Shown piece by piece: positions 1 through 19,706 of a DNA stretch of 64,000 nt. Made by a program: the position numbers and the translations under genes. The notes under the pieces are model-generated. The model made no database searches. It saw only the letters and a list, made by a program, of their open reading frames with translations, and was not told the origin of the DNA. The DNA comes from Lethocerus indicus. Its lineage: Eukaryota; Arthropoda; Insecta; Hemiptera; Belostomatidae. How positions within the stretch are numbered: position 1 is the stretch's first letter; every line of letters begins with the position of its first letter. The stretch is from the NCBI GenBank assembly GCA_019843655.1, contig JACDQD010000103.1, forward strand, positions 7,750,001-7,814,000, written 5' to 3'.

Positions 1-7249
<7,249 letters not shown>

Positions 7250-7286
<37 letters not shown>
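7250..7286. repeat. (AG)n microsatellite
   Basis: A perfect AG run of about 18 units, flanked by short GCGC-type strings (GGCGCGCGC on the left, GCGC on the right). A purine-rich tract with poly-G and poly-A runs follows to about 7,400. Confidence 0.95.
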
Positions 7287-7291
<5 letters not shown>

Positions 7292-8328
7292 CACCAAGCG
7301 TTACATTACAGTCGGGAAAACTCGATTACAGTAAAAGAAGAAGAGGGGGGGGGGACAAAAAGAAGAAGAAAAAAACGGGAGACAGAAGCGAGGAAGTTGC
7401 ATTCGGGGAGAGAATGCCTTGTAGTCATAATCGAATAGCGCTGCGGGCTTTTAGCTGCAAGACGCCGAGGAGACAACGGCACCGGCTTCCAAGAACCAAG
7501 AAAAATTGGGATAGGGTCCGGCTACTTTTTCCTCTTTTCCGAACAAAAACCCAATTATTCTTCGGAGCGCCCCTTTTTTCCGAGTCGGCCACCTCCCGGA
7601 ATCCATCAGCCGGGGAACCGGGCGACCATTTTGCAATGGATTCTTCCGTTGTGGACGGAACATACAAAACAGAGACCGACGGTTTCATTGAAGGAAGCCT
7701 ACGGTACCGTACCAAGAAATCTGGTAAAAGCGTGTGGATGTTCGGCATGTCGACACCACTGATAAAAGAGGAAGTGGGCAGAGGGCCACTGGGGTCTCCA
7801 ATAACCCACGAGTCGTGGCCTACGTGAAGAACACAATAGTTCTTCTGCTTGGCCTATAGTCGAAAGTTGCAAAAACGTAAACACAACAAGAAAGAGAAAA
7901 AGTGTCTCAGTGTTAAAAGACCATAGGCCAGAAGAAAAAAAACTCCCGACGGAGGCCGGAATGATAGTTCAGGAGTGACTAAATTACCGGCTCACGGGGC
8001 CCGGGATCATGTTACGAACAATGACCGTTTTATTCCCCATTAAATAATTCTCGAATGAACAGGAAAGCAGATAAGAATGTTTCATTCAAATGTCTCATTC
8101 ATTTTCAAATAAATTAGGGTCATTGTTCCCTATAACAATACGGCTTGTAATTTTTCGGTATTTTATGAAAGTTTAAGATATTCACGGCCAATTCTTCAAT
8201 GGTTCGCATTAGGATAGCTCGTTTCGGACGCTATTTCGGTCATGGTTAGCTAAACGTAGGGCTAGTGGGAATGGTACAGTCACGAATGACCGAGATCACA
8301 ACACTTTTATCGTTTTTTACGACTCCCA

Positions 8329-8331
<3 letters not shown>
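7287..8331. other. Unassigned block with a 137-codon open frame
   Basis: The plus-strand frame 7,414-7,827 is one of the longer ones in the left part of the window that is not caused by a repeat. Its product is rich in Arg, Lys and Ser, shows no domain I recognise, and has no credible splice partners nearby. An overlapping minus-strand frame of similar length argues that it is fortuitous. It is recorded so that it can be checked against transcripts, not as a gene call. Confidence 0.12.
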
Positions 8332-8384
<53 letters not shown>

Positions 8385-8403
8385 AACTCTCTACCTCTCT
8401 CTC
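8332..8403. repeat. (TC)n microsatellite
   Basis: TC/CT repeat with a few interruptions near its right end (TTTC, TAAC, TACC). The run of Leu-Ser codons in a frame across it is a repeat artefact. Confidence 0.95.
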
Positions 8404-10924
8404 ATATCCGTCCTCGGAGACTGGAAACTGGCACACGTCGATATTTTAGATATCTGGGCCTTACGGGAAATCGAAACCCGCACTCGACAGATCGAGTGCA
8501 GCGAATTTAAACTGTTTTTACCATTTCATCAAACGGGTAAGAAATAGTTGGTTGCGATGTATACTTCTCGGAAACAACACATATGGCGGCGCGCAGGTCT
8601 CTCTACCTGAATGTACACATCAATATTAGCTTGATTAGGATATTAAAGTGTTACACATTCTAGTGTTACTACACAACATATTTTTAAACAATTGCAGTAT
8701 ATATATCCCCATTAATTAAATACGCATTTTTTCCGGCTTCCTAGATTGGTATATATGATTTTTCATTTCATGTTTTTTTCTTTTTAGAACAACAGTTTTT
8801 TTTCATTCAATACGATCACGATAATTTCATAACATACATTGGTACTATAACCCAAGGACTCGTAAATCCCAGGACAAAACATTCAGAAATACAAGTAAAT
8901 GTAGGCTATTGTTAATTATTGCCTGTGGTGTGGTTAACGCGTCTATGATCTGAATACGATCGAGTCGGAAGTTATTATTCACGATCTACATCTTCTAAAA
9001 GGACGTTACTCCAATGTTAAGTCGTACACCGGCCAGAATATTTCGCTTGTAGCGGAGGGTCTTCGAGTTCCTCCATTATCGAGTCCTGGCAGCAGGATAC
9101 CAATGAGCGGTGTGTATAAATATTTAATACTAACTATAGATAACAACAGCAGTTTCAATCGGTAAAGGTTCGTACAGTCCGTTGTGATAGGTGCGCCCTC
9201 ATTTTTCGAATCAACTGGCCGGGTTAGCTGTCGGGTGGCTGGCTGAAGGGCCATCACGGTCCGTCGGCCCAAGTTTCGACTCGCTCGTACCGGCTTTTTC
9301 CGCCTTCTTATTTTTTTTCAAAGGACAATTTGGCTCCGCAATTGGTTATTATTCGGTGCGGGAGAGAGGCCGGCAGCGAGGGGCAAATTAAGCGGACGTC
9401 AGTTGGCGCGCAAATCTCGTTCCGTTTCTCTATCCCGTCGGACAGTCCCGAAACAACCCCCGGGGGTGGGGGTGGGCGGGCGGAGGGGGATGAAAGGGAT
9501 TCTGGAAACTCGATGAGATGAGGGGGGTGGCCGGGGCACTGGCTATTTAAATTTGGACTGGGCGGGGCCGGCAGGTAGCGGGCGGGAGGAGCCAACGTGA
9601 GACGGCCGCCCCTCTCGATGGAAGATAGAGACCTGCAAACCCCTCTCGGCCCCCCTCGCTCCTACCTCCCTAATCGGATTTACTCTCTCCAGTTAACGTT
9701 AACAACTTAAAAACAAAGCGGGCCCCGTAGCCGGAATGGAGGAGCGGTGCTCGATGCTCCAAAGCCGGCCGAGAGTGAGTCGGGCTTATAACCCCCCGGC
9801 CCCCTTGCCACCGCCACTCGGAATTTAATCCGACCGCTTAATATTTGGACGGCCCACCGCCCGTCCCTCGCTGCCTACGGTCCGATGTTTCCCGCGGAGG
9901 TAACCGAATTGAAACAATTACGCCGAGCGAGTTCCCTCTCTGCCGCCAAGAATGAATCCGGGAGCAGGATAATTAAAGCGGACTTTGCCGAACGGATATT
10001 GCGAAGGAGTAATGGAAGAAAAATCATTTTCCCGCCATACTTCCGAGATATTTCCGATTTAGCTTTTGCCAAATTGCTTTATGAGCGTGTTGAACATGGA
10101 CGGCGATAGTGCCAGGTTGGAGGTAAGCGAGGGTTAGGATGTCGCGCACAATATGTAAGCACCTGCTGGAGGCGCGGAGAAGCCTTTTCTAGTAGACCCA
10201 TCCGCTACAGGTGATCCCCGCCAGTTTCCGATTGTGGAAGCCTGTAAATGGATGGATGAAAACCTCCTGGAGAGAAGACGGGAACAAGGATAGAGAAACT
10301 CTATCTATTGTCGGGAAATATACATGTACGTGCCCGGCATGACCTCCGTCGCTGGTATGTCAACCTGGTCGCGGGGTCATTTCGGCGTGCGCTGTAGGGA
10401 ATAACTCTAAAAACAATCCAATTTAGTCAACACAAGAAACCGGTAGAATTTCGACTAATTATTTCGTGCATTTTTAAGTAACGTGATGTTCAGATGACGT
10501 AGTTGAAAGAGCGGATATTAATGAAAAACGTCCACTAAAAGTGCCAAGGATTTTCGGAGTTAAGCGAACTCGAATTCTTGCATAAGTGTCTATATTAGGT
10601 GCAGTTATATAAAGGCGATAAAGATGTCAAAAGTAAAATTAAACTAAGGCCTTTTAATATCGCACTGATTGGACTATTGAATCGTAAGAGATTTGCCTAT
10701 TCGCCCTTTCTCAATACTCGATGGGTCAACTAAATATTTCAGCCTCCAAAATGCTGTCGAGTACTGAACGTTCATACAACCTACCGACTCGCTTCCATTT
10801 AACGTGTCCAGGATCGACTTCGTCATATATGCTATTTACTGTCCTTATATTATTGTGCCTTTAGAAACAGAGTTTGTTTTCTGAGACATACACTGCTTCA
10901 TTGTTCTCTTATGAATGGTAACAT
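8404..10924. other. Gene-free block with CpG-rich island 9.3-9.9 kb
   Basis: No gene is supported. Between about 9,330 and 9,900 the sequence is strongly GC-rich and CpG-dense, with GC-box-like GGGCGGGGCC (9,560-9,569), an ATTTAAAT palindrome (9,546-9,553) and a GTTAACGTTAAC palindrome (9,692-9,703). It looks like a regulatory or promoter-type island, but no exon with a clear donor follows. A small hairpin (GCACTCGA/TCGAGTGC, 4-nt loop) lies at 8,480-8,499. Confidence 0.35.
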
Positions 10925-11190
10925 GGATTTTTCCACATACGCACGCACACCTAAGAGAACCATGCATTTTGAAAACAAAAAAGCGACCGTCTATTATTGA
11001 CTATTATTATTATTAACGGAGGAAACGGGTATAAAGTTTTACTTGGTTTTTTTTGGGATGAAAAAAGCGATTTTCATTTCTATCACTTCTAGCCCGGATT
11101 TCTCTACATAGGCGGTTACAATTAGGCTAACCACGCATTTTGAAGACAAAAAACGCCGGAGTATCATCAATACTAACCGCGAAAAACGTC
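10925..11190. repeat. Array A of a dispersed ~171-bp repeat (about 1.5-2 units)
   Basis: Two tandem, diverged units are visible. The string GCATTTTGAARACAAAAAA begins at 10,964 and again at 11,135, a period of 171 bp. Upstream of each, GGATTT-TCYACATA-type sequence is repeated, and downstream of each comes TATTAT/TATCAT...TAACSG. The same elements (TTCTAGCCCGGATT; TATCATCAATACTAACCG) recur in the array at 27.5-28.0 kb, so this is one repeat family at two loci. No transposase or terminal inverted repeats are seen, so the class is unknown. A satellite monomer or the internal tandem part of a non-autonomous element are both possible. Confidence 0.7.
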
Positions 11191-11748
11191 ATTTTACGCC
11201 ATTTTTGTTTCTAAAAATCTAATGAGCCTTATAGATAATTTAGAAAAAAAGACTGGTGGGAATATGAAAATTTGATATTATATCTGATCCGTTGTGAAAT
11301 ATTAATATCTAGACACTGTATGAACATTTCGCGCCCAAGGTCCAGAATATATGGACGGTTATATTTGACGGTGTATAGCGGGGGTGTTGAGATTTTTGTA
11401 TGCGGGCGGCGGCTGTTAGGATGGAGGGCTGTTTCCTGTATTGGTGGAGGATGGTGGCGCTGGTTGGAGGGGTGGAGTTGCGCTCCCCCTCAGGCACCCT
11501 CGTTCGTCTTCCATTGCCTCATCCCCTCGGCGAATTCTCTCTCCCTTCAATCAGTCTCCTCTCCCGCTCCGGGTCCTGTGCAGTCTTCGCCCCTGGGGCC
11601 TCTCAACCCCCACGACCGAAATTCCGCCCTTCCATAACCCACGGGCTTAATTGAAAGGCTCGGCTCAAGAAAAAGAAGGGACCTGCAAGTCCCCCATATT
11701 CTAATTTATTCTGGCAAATGGAAAATACTCCCCTTTAGTTACATACCT
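11191..11748. other. Gene-free GC-rich block
   Basis: Short open frames overlap on both strands, with no domain or splice evidence. A GC-rich stretch spans about 11,400-11,640. Nothing else is recognised. Confidence 0.35.

Positions 11749-11824
<76 letters not shown>
11749..11824. repeat. Compound (AC)n(AT)n microsatellite
   Basis: AC run to about 11,770, followed directly by an AT run to 11,824. The same AC-then-AT layout occurs at 17,945-18,016. Confidence 0.97.
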
Positions 11825-11827
<3 letters not shown>

Positions 11828-14413
11828 CACTTGTATTAGTAAATTTTCACTTCTAAATTGAGTGTGAGACATGATTTATCAAACATACGGAAGACAAGTG
11901 ATAACAAATAATGATCACATCTCTTATTCTCTTTTAATCATTTCATTTTCAGCCAAGTAATGCGTTCCAATGTGCAGTAGTCCTTTTTTTTCACTTGGCC
12001 ACTTGTTCCCAAGCTTGTCTCCGTTATCAGTAGCACCATTGCTGGAGTTGTAATAGTGGGGAACTTAGGCGTGTCGGCTGCCGATGAAGACGGTGTCAGT
12101 GTGGCATTGTACTACTGGAAAAAGGATGAATTTTTTTTCGCAATTCCCTTTTCCACCCACTTAGAGGTGTTTGGCAATTACGGAATGATATGGAAAGCTC
12201 GCAATAAGGAAAATGCCTAGAATTAGGTTATTAGAGTGAGTATAGTAGAGGCGTACAATATGTGACACATACGGCATGGCCGGGAGAAAGGTTTGAGGAA
12301 GGATGTTTGAGGTAGGTGGGTAGTAATTGGCACCGAAGCTGTATAATTGACTCAAAGTATGACCAATTTTAAAAATCATAAGCTAAGCAAATGTGAGTAC
12401 CGGGTATTTGAGGACTTGGGACTCTAATTAGACGTCGAGTACCCGACGTTTATGATAAGAGCGGTCGACTTTTGAGAGCTGCCGCCAAGTTGGAACTTAC
12501 GGAATAAACTTTATCTCCTCCTTCTTTTATGTTTCTTTTCTTCACCCTCCCCTTCCCTTTTTTTGTCCGTCTTCGCCAAGAAAGTGTATTGGGCCACGTC
12601 TGGAGAGGCGTCCGCCCCACGATGAATTCTAATGTGGTACTCCTCGTTCGGCGCAAAAAACCACGTTCGTTCTTCCGCACGCGGTCCCCAGGCCGCGGAC
12701 GAGCCTGGGCGTCGGGAAACTGAAATACGGAATACAGTCGTTTTACAAATATAGTACACATTATAAAGTGATTCGAGTTCAGGCCATCCCTTTACGCCCA
12801 AACGGAAGCAAGAATTGTACCGGTCTATGGTTTGGATTGGGAAGAACCAATAACATTTTTCTCTTCTATAACTTCTTCAACCTATCTCGTCCAAGTGATA
12901 AAGGTTTAGCCCATAAATGTTTGCCTACATGGACCTATAAAAGTTTCATTTCTTGGAAAGCCTGTTTTCATTCTTGGAGGCGATCGTCGCAAATATTATA
13001 CAAGTATTAAAATGAGCAATTTAATTTTCAAATTGGGTGTCTGGACCGTGTCGCAACTATGGCCGGCCGCCAGGGAATAACTTTAACTTTTCCGAAAATT
13101 AAATTCCATCGACCGAAATTGCATAAAGCCCTCGGGGGCGGCGTCCCCTGCCGGTCCCTTCTGACGGGCTACTCACTTTGACGGGTCCGGTCAACTAAAC
13201 ACGCGGACAAGGCCAAGGCCAGCACACTTCCACGGCCACCCAAACTCCTCACCGCTTACCAACACATACTTACTGTTGTACTGATAGTACAACTAAATCC
13301 CAGTATCCTTTCCGTTCCCTCCTAATCGGTCGGTCTGGAAAGTTTAACCGGTTCTCCCCTTATTGTCGTCTAAGTATCTGTCAGTAACAAATGAGGTTAA
13401 CTACCGTTCAAGAATCCTGTGAAGACTATAAGCACCTAATTCCAAACCCGGCGTTATAGATTACCGCAGTTGCGCTAAATGATTACAATTACAGTTTAGT
13501 ATTACAACACGATAAACAAAATAAAAAAGGTGACACGAATGAATTATTCAATTTGTTTTTCTCAACTAAAAAACTGAAAATTCCTCACATTTTTTTAACG
13601 CCCAGATTTTTTTGGCTGGACTGAAGTGCGAATAATTATCGAATAGTTATCCAACGAAATACTTGGATAGTCCCATCATATGTGGACTCGTCGAATATGC
13701 GGACCGATTTCGAGTTGAATCTTTAAAATGCAAACGACAAAAGGCCCCATCGTTGGCGGGGGCGAATGTATTTTTAAACGAGAGTCTGCCCGATAGTTAA
13801 AGGAGCGAGCCGGCCGGGTTTGTTTATTCCGAGAAGGGGGAGGAGGGAATTAAATAGGGGTTCGTGTTGGGGTAGGGGCGGCGGGGGGTCGAGGAAGCGA
13901 AAGGGATCCGTGCAATTTTAAGAAAGGGTTCCCCCCCGCGGTCTCAATGCCATTCTAATGAACTGCAAATTCGATTGAGAAGTAATGAGGACACACGGTG
14001 CACCGAGGTGAAGGCTGAGCGCCCGGCCCGGCCGCCTCCCAACTTAAATTGTGTTTGCAATCGAATTACCAGGGAAACGCAATAACAGTCTGCAACCTCT
14101 CCGGGCTCGCCATGACTCCACAGGACACTGACGTCATAACAGGCTGAGGTCGCGAGCCCAATTTAAATAAATAACAACCTGTTGGTCCGCCCACCACCGA
14201 CCCCCCGACCCCTCCTTACACTTCTTACCTGTTTTACGCCCGTCGACCCCACTTATGTTAATTGCTCGTTACACCCGCTCCCGCTCACTATCTAATTCCG
14301 ATTCCGATTTAATTACGAGTTTACGCTTTACCTTTATGTTTCTCGACGGGTCGAACCTTTAATTTCAATCCAACTATACATCCGGTTTTAAAGCGATGAT
14401 TTTATTGTTTACA
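11825..14413. other. Gene-free CpG-rich block with a CRE-bearing inverted repeat
   Basis: No exon is supported. CpG is dense: I counted 21 CG dinucleotides in 12,481-12,720. At 14,103-14,159 the 8-bp inverted repeat GGGCTCGC/GCGAGCCC brackets about 41 bases containing a perfect CRE (TGACGTCA, 14,129-14,136). A regulatory role is only a possibility. Confidence 0.35.
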
Positions 14414-14960
14414 TATTGGGTTGGCAACTAAGTAATTGTGGATTTCACCGATGGGTGGCGTTATTTGTATTTTTAAGCATCACATTGTAATTATGTGTAT
14501 CTTGGAACTGATAAGGTCTGCCGATGTGTTATTACTTAGTACTCTATAAAACATGCGGTTGCAAACTTACCCCGATCTGTTTAACAGTGTTCCACGTCAA
14601 TTGAGACCCGCTGAAACAGAAGGAACATTATCGTTATATTTTGCGTTTTTATTTTCATGTTGTGTACGGTGATGAAGCTTTAAATTAACGTCAGTGTCAA
14701 AACTGGTTTGCTCAATTTCCTTCGGGCGATTTTTCACTACAAGACTAGGAGCGCTCTGGTTGTCCGGTCGAAGTCGATGACCAAATAAAGTCCATAATCA
14801 ATACCCATCGCCATAGTACAACACTAGTGTTAGTGCAGAAGCTAAAAGTATCCCTCCCATACATTCATTGAAACCATTTGAAACATCTTGTATACCAAAA
14901 AATGTTCGATAACCAGCGGATGGGAACAATCCCCAATTATGTGTTCCCAACCCAATATAT
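14414..14960 (+). mobile_element. Internally deleted mariner relic (mellifera-like)
   Basis: The left end, TTGGGTTGGCAACTAAGTAA at 14,416, is a classic mariner terminal repeat. The right end at about 14,954 reads TTGGGTTGGGAACACATAA on the other strand, and both ends abut TA, the mariner target site. Between them one frame starting near 14,611 reads KEHYRYILRFYF, then QNWFAQFPSGDFSL, then CPVEVDDQIK and HRHSTT. This is the N-terminal helix-turn-helix half of a mariner transposase. The frame has stops at 14,686 (TAA), 14,746 (TAG) and 14,869 (TGA). At about 545 bp it is under half the usual ~1.3 kb, and the DDD catalytic domain is missing. It is therefore a dead element; its ends could in principle still have been cut by a transposase supplied in trans. 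The subfamily is judged from memory of related elements. Confidence 0.88.
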
Positions 14961-17943
14961 GCGGGAGTTGTACTACTTTTGTCGATTCTCTCTCCTGGTG
15001 AGTATTTGGGAAAGTTTTACTCTCAAAAATGCCTCGTGACCGGTTCTTTGACCTTACGTTCTGAACTAATTACTTATTCATCGTGGTCGCACTCCCACCG
15101 ACGTGTTCAGAGTCATTTTTCCTAGGTTCCCGAGCAAACCGCCCTCGATATCGTGGACCGGTCCACATGTTGCAGTCCTCGCACTACAGTCGGTAGTTTG
15201 AAAAATAACAATGAGGCGTAAACGCGTAAAAGGGCGGAAATTTCAAATTTCCATGTATATTAGTCGAGTGGGGGGTGGGATTGAGGGGGAGGAGCCCCTA
15301 CCGATAAGAAAGGCGAAACGCTTCCTCCTTTTTTCCGGTCTCGTTCCGCCGTGGAAATAACCTTCCGGGAAAACAGTTTCTTTTGTCTCGGGGCTAAGCC
15401 GGGGTAGATTGTAACGGGAGACAATTGAGCCGGGGCCGAATTCCATTACCCGGCGACTAGAGGGAGGAAGAGAGAGGGGGGTGGAAGAGGGAGAGGGAGA
15501 GAGCGATGGAGAGGGAGAGGCAGAGAGACGCCTCTCGCTCGACCTTAAATATGCCGGTTCCCCGAGCAGTGCTCTGCTTGCCACGCTTACCTTCCTTCTA
15601 CATTTTATTCAAAATTCGCCTCGGTCCCTTATAATTTGGCCTCGAATTAGATCTCCGACCAAGTTGCAGTCATAAATCGTGGAACTGTGACGCTAACCAG
15701 CCGTGTGTACATATATTATATTCTCTACAATACACAGTACTGTAAAAATGTACATACCCCGATTTACGACGTAGGTCGAATTGGTTGACAATCGTAGAGT
15801 ACCCCGTACAATTAAGTACGTTATATATATTTCGTTCTTTTTGTAATAAATCTCCTCTGACGGAAGATAACGAGTAAATAACATGCTCCAGGCTAGCACA
15901 GTAACTGCGTGTTGTCCAGTACTGTTAACAAGCAAAAATTACAGGGTTTGTGAATTGGCTGTGGCTCACATAACAAAGGGGGGCTTTGCTTTTGTGGAAA
16001 GCAAAGGAGAATTAGTACGTTTTTTTCTCCCAGGACAAACCTTATATATTTTTATAATAAACTCTTAAGTGTCTCCCTGAAAAATGTTTTCGCGATAATA
16101 AAAAACATATGAAACCCAAACGCGATTTCAGCTCACGACTTAAAGGCTCAGTGCTCGAACATTTTGTGAACAGAAACGTGCAATCGTAGAACGTTGTGAA
16201 AGCTTAGTATTAGTTAGAATCGTCACATAGATAACCTCGTTGAGGACCCACTGCCGAATCTGTTTTGAAACACTAATGAGTCGCCCGGGTTATGCGGACC
16301 TCGCTCGTCATCAATCCAAATGTGCCATTGCGGGAAATTCGGTCCGCAGTCAAATTCGAACACGCGTTCGTGTATAACCAAGTTATGCCAATCATTATTT
16401 CACAAAGTTAATACAATATTATAGCGGGAGCTCCGATGAAGAAATATATAGCGACATATCAGTACAAGTTCTTTAAGAACGGCCAGTTCTTAGAAGCTTT
16501 ACACGGGTGACTCTTTCCCTAAGATTACGTAGCCTATCGACTGTTGTACCCGATAGTTTTCTATCCTCCAGTTTTGTTCTGTCTCCTCACGCTGGTTTGG
16601 TCTTTTACTAGACCGGTTTCAGTAGCACTACGAGTTACATTGGCACGTTGGATTCTTGTGAGTCGTCCTGTTTGCATTGTCACTTATTTCACTTGTACTG
16701 CGTTAATATCCGTAATAAATGAGGCCGCTAATTATAAGTACATCTGCGAATACCGAGTTTAATTGCGCCTAAGGGGCTGCATAAGGAGTCAAGAATTCGC
16801 GAAAAAGGGTTTGGTTCCAAGTAAATAGGCGACTTAAAGTTTAAAATTAAGGTGGAGACGGTTGGGTATTGAAAAGTTGAAAGTTGGAATGACTAAGGAC
16901 AAGGGCCGAAAGGAAGACGGTGAAACGAGAACGATCAAAGGGAATTCATTTGTTCGGTGGCCACTCTCCACCGATAATAGCCCAGTTAGGGAAAGAGTCC
17001 CCTCCACCATCTCGAAATCAGATGTAAATTGTGACAAGGCCCAAGCCCGGTTATCCCTAAATTATTTATTAATTTAATTTCTGCTCCTTTTTCTCCCGTT
17101 AAAGAAGGGTTCCTTCTCCTTTAAGACGGACCGGCTCGCCCTAATCGGCTAATTGAAAAGAACCGCTTACAAAACGTAATTGATTATTTCTAAAACTCGA
17201 TCCCTCGGGAGCTTTTTTCGGCAATGGTTGCTGGTAAACAAAACAAAACCCTGAAAGATCAGCACACCATCGGCCTTGATATTTACTTTACTGTTTCTTC
17301 TGTCGCATATTGTCCTCACGTGGCCTTGTTTCTCGTCAGTACCATATAAAAATATACTGACAAGTATTTTAATAATTATTTTTATTTAATATTTATTTTA
17401 TTTAATAATAATTTTGAAGTTATTAGAACATCTCTCTTACGAATAAAATTTAAGTATTGATTATTAATTGAGTGATGCAACTTATTCATACAGAGAGCAA
17501 ACAATTAAAAGGCATAGTTTCCGAAGGATGCACAACGCACCGAAATTATTTTTAGTTCTTCTCAGTCCTAAAATTTCATTTTCAGGAAAATTAAATAACA
17601 CTGACTGTCGATCATGCCATATTAAAAATACCATAAAATCGCATAATTTTAGCTGAGCTTCTTAAAGATTAAATTTTAGGATTGTTTCAATTTAAGAAGA
17701 GTTGAAGCACAGGATAATGGTGTCGACCCGACGGATGTAGAAAGTGGTTTCTTTTCAGGCTGAGCGCACATTTATTACCACCCGTAGGAGAGTGCAATAC
17801 TAATAATAATAACTGGCCGGTAAATAAATTGTATAAAAGTAGAAGGCGAGTGAAAGCTAAGCAGTTTTTATTAGAAAACCTCTTTTAGCAATGTGAACAC
17901 GTCGCGTCTAACCAAGATTGCCAAACTCGACAGTAATATTAAT

Positions 17944-17944
<1 letters not shown>
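14961..17944. other. Gene-free block
   Basis: Mixed composition with purine-rich low-complexity sequence at about 15,465-15,530 (GAGGGAGAG-type). Open frames are short and overlap on both strands. No RNA gene, transposon end or exon pair could be supported. Confidence 0.35.

Positions 17945-18016
<72 letters not shown>
17945..18016. repeat. Compound (AC)n(AT)n microsatellite
   Basis: AC run of about 50 bp followed by an AT run to 18,016. Read on the minus strand, it would be the (TA)n(TG)n tail of the SINE-like sequence at 18,017-18,195. Confidence 0.97.
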
Positions 18017-18195
18017 CGAGCACACTCGGGAGGATAAAGGGCCTGGGATTCAGTAAATGCCCTAATTCGATTTCCAGCAGACGATAGCTTTCTGCTCACA
18101 ACTCGCCTGCCATCTGCCGGAGCAATTCAGCTCCAACGGAATCCGGTGCACCTGCCAACCGGAAATCGAACTAGTACGCTGAAACGGCCGTCCCT
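18017..18195 (-). mobile_element. Possible tRNA-derived SINE with microsatellite tail
   Basis: Read on the minus strand, the region contains TAGTTCGATTTCC, close to the RNA polymerase III B box GGTTCGANTCC. GGCCGTTTCAGCG lies upstream where an A box would be, and the sequence ends in a (TA)n(TG)n tail. This layout fits a tRNA-derived SINE. Against it, the A box is weak and too close to the B box, and no target-site duplication was identified. An old truncated copy or a chance match are both possible. Confidence 0.35.
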
Positions 18196-19648
18196 TAACA
18201 GTATCGAATACGGCAAATTTTTTGTTAGTAACTCAAACTTGAATTATTGAACCAATAAATGTTTATTCCCACATTTCACTCGGCATATTGTGTACTCCGT
18301 GGCCGGCAATTGCGACCTGAAGTCACAAAGTATTAACAAAAAAACTATAGAATTTAAATGTATTAAACACAATCGAGGATATCGAGCTTATTATTATATC
18401 TGTCTTAACTTTTGGTTCTCTTGCTACTAATGCTATAACAAAAGGAATCGAATAAACAATAAATAAAGTTTATTTAAAAAGAACTTTGTTATCGACGAAC
18501 TGATGTATTATAATAACATAAATAAATTTTTAATTACCGTATAACTTTGTACATAAAAATTATTAATAAAAACTGAAAACGTCAGTAAAGTGCAGTGATA
18601 AATTTTTCCTTATAATACCTGAACACTTTTTTAGAATACTATGCCTTTTCTGGTAGACTTTTAATGAAAAACTAACTACTGACAATGGGGGACAATTTTC
18701 TTAGCTTCCGATTAGATGTTCATAATATTTTTATCCAATTTTTCCAATAAGGTAACTTAGAATAAGCTTTTGGAATGCATTTGTTGCAATTCATATTCAT
18801 AGTATACTGTATAATACTATTTGTTGGCAACACTGTTGGCAACAAGTTAATCTAGTACTAACAGATGCTCCTGACGAAGGCACTGAGCCCGGACCAAGTT
18901 AGAGGAAATATTAAATTAATTCCCAGTCCTGTAGGACTTCGCTATTACATTTTAAGGCTTGTACTTGTGTTTATCATAAGCAAACATAATTTACCCCTGA
19001 AACTAAATTTATATTCAATAGGCCATTTTTGGTCCTACAGTCAGTACATAAATCAAATCTTTGAAATATATTCAACGTATAGATTGTTAATATATTTTAA
19101 TTTAAAGTTACACATTCTTTTTCCCTCCGACTTTTTCTTCAGAAAGACGTGATTCATAACCGTGCCCATTCTTATCGACATCCTTTCCTAGAATGTTAAA
19201 AGCCCCTTATTACTTCCATATTTCGTAACAAGTAAATGTCCCGCTCGGGATTTTAAGTTTCGAAAGATTTCGCTTCAAATTGACGTTTTGTAAAAAGTTT
19301 CTACAAGAGAAAGGAGGCGAAAGAAAATTGTTTTCAGTTGAAAAACACTTCTTGAAACGCAATAGAAAAAAAAATTATGCTTAAGTACACAGTATTGTAC
19401 ATGTTTTGTTCTGTATATCAATAATGATAGAATGAGACCACACATTTTTAATTTTATTCCCGGAATAAAGGAAATAAAATATATCAATAATCGATAATCG
19501 ATCAAAATAGAAATTACGGAGATTGGTGGGGGGGGCAGTTGAGTTTTGGACGAAACGCTGACTAGATTAGTCCTTGGTTGTGCTTCAAAATATAAATCTG
19601 TCATTATTTAGTCAAAACCCTTCTTCCAAACCCTTTCTCAACATGTGT

Positions 19649-19651
<3 letters not shown>
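18196..19651. other. Gene-free AT-rich block
   Basis: AT-rich sequence with a short direct repeat TGTTGGCAACA (about 18,822 and 18,834). No exon or RNA gene is supported. Confidence 0.35.

Positions 19652-19703
<52 letters not shown>
19652..19703. repeat. (AT)n microsatellite
   Basis: Uninterrupted AT run of about 52 bp. Confidence 0.96.

Positions 19704-19706
<3 letters not shown>

Noticed and set aside
7414..7827. 137-codon plus-strand frame as a protein gene
   Set aside because: No recognisable domain, no splice partners, and an overlapping minus-strand frame of similar size. It is kept only as a note in the block entry.
18820..18910. TGTTGGCAACA direct repeat and CTGACGAAGGCACTGAG string suggestive of a retroelement linker
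   Set aside because: No reverse transcriptase motif or element end was found around it; the similarity is too short.
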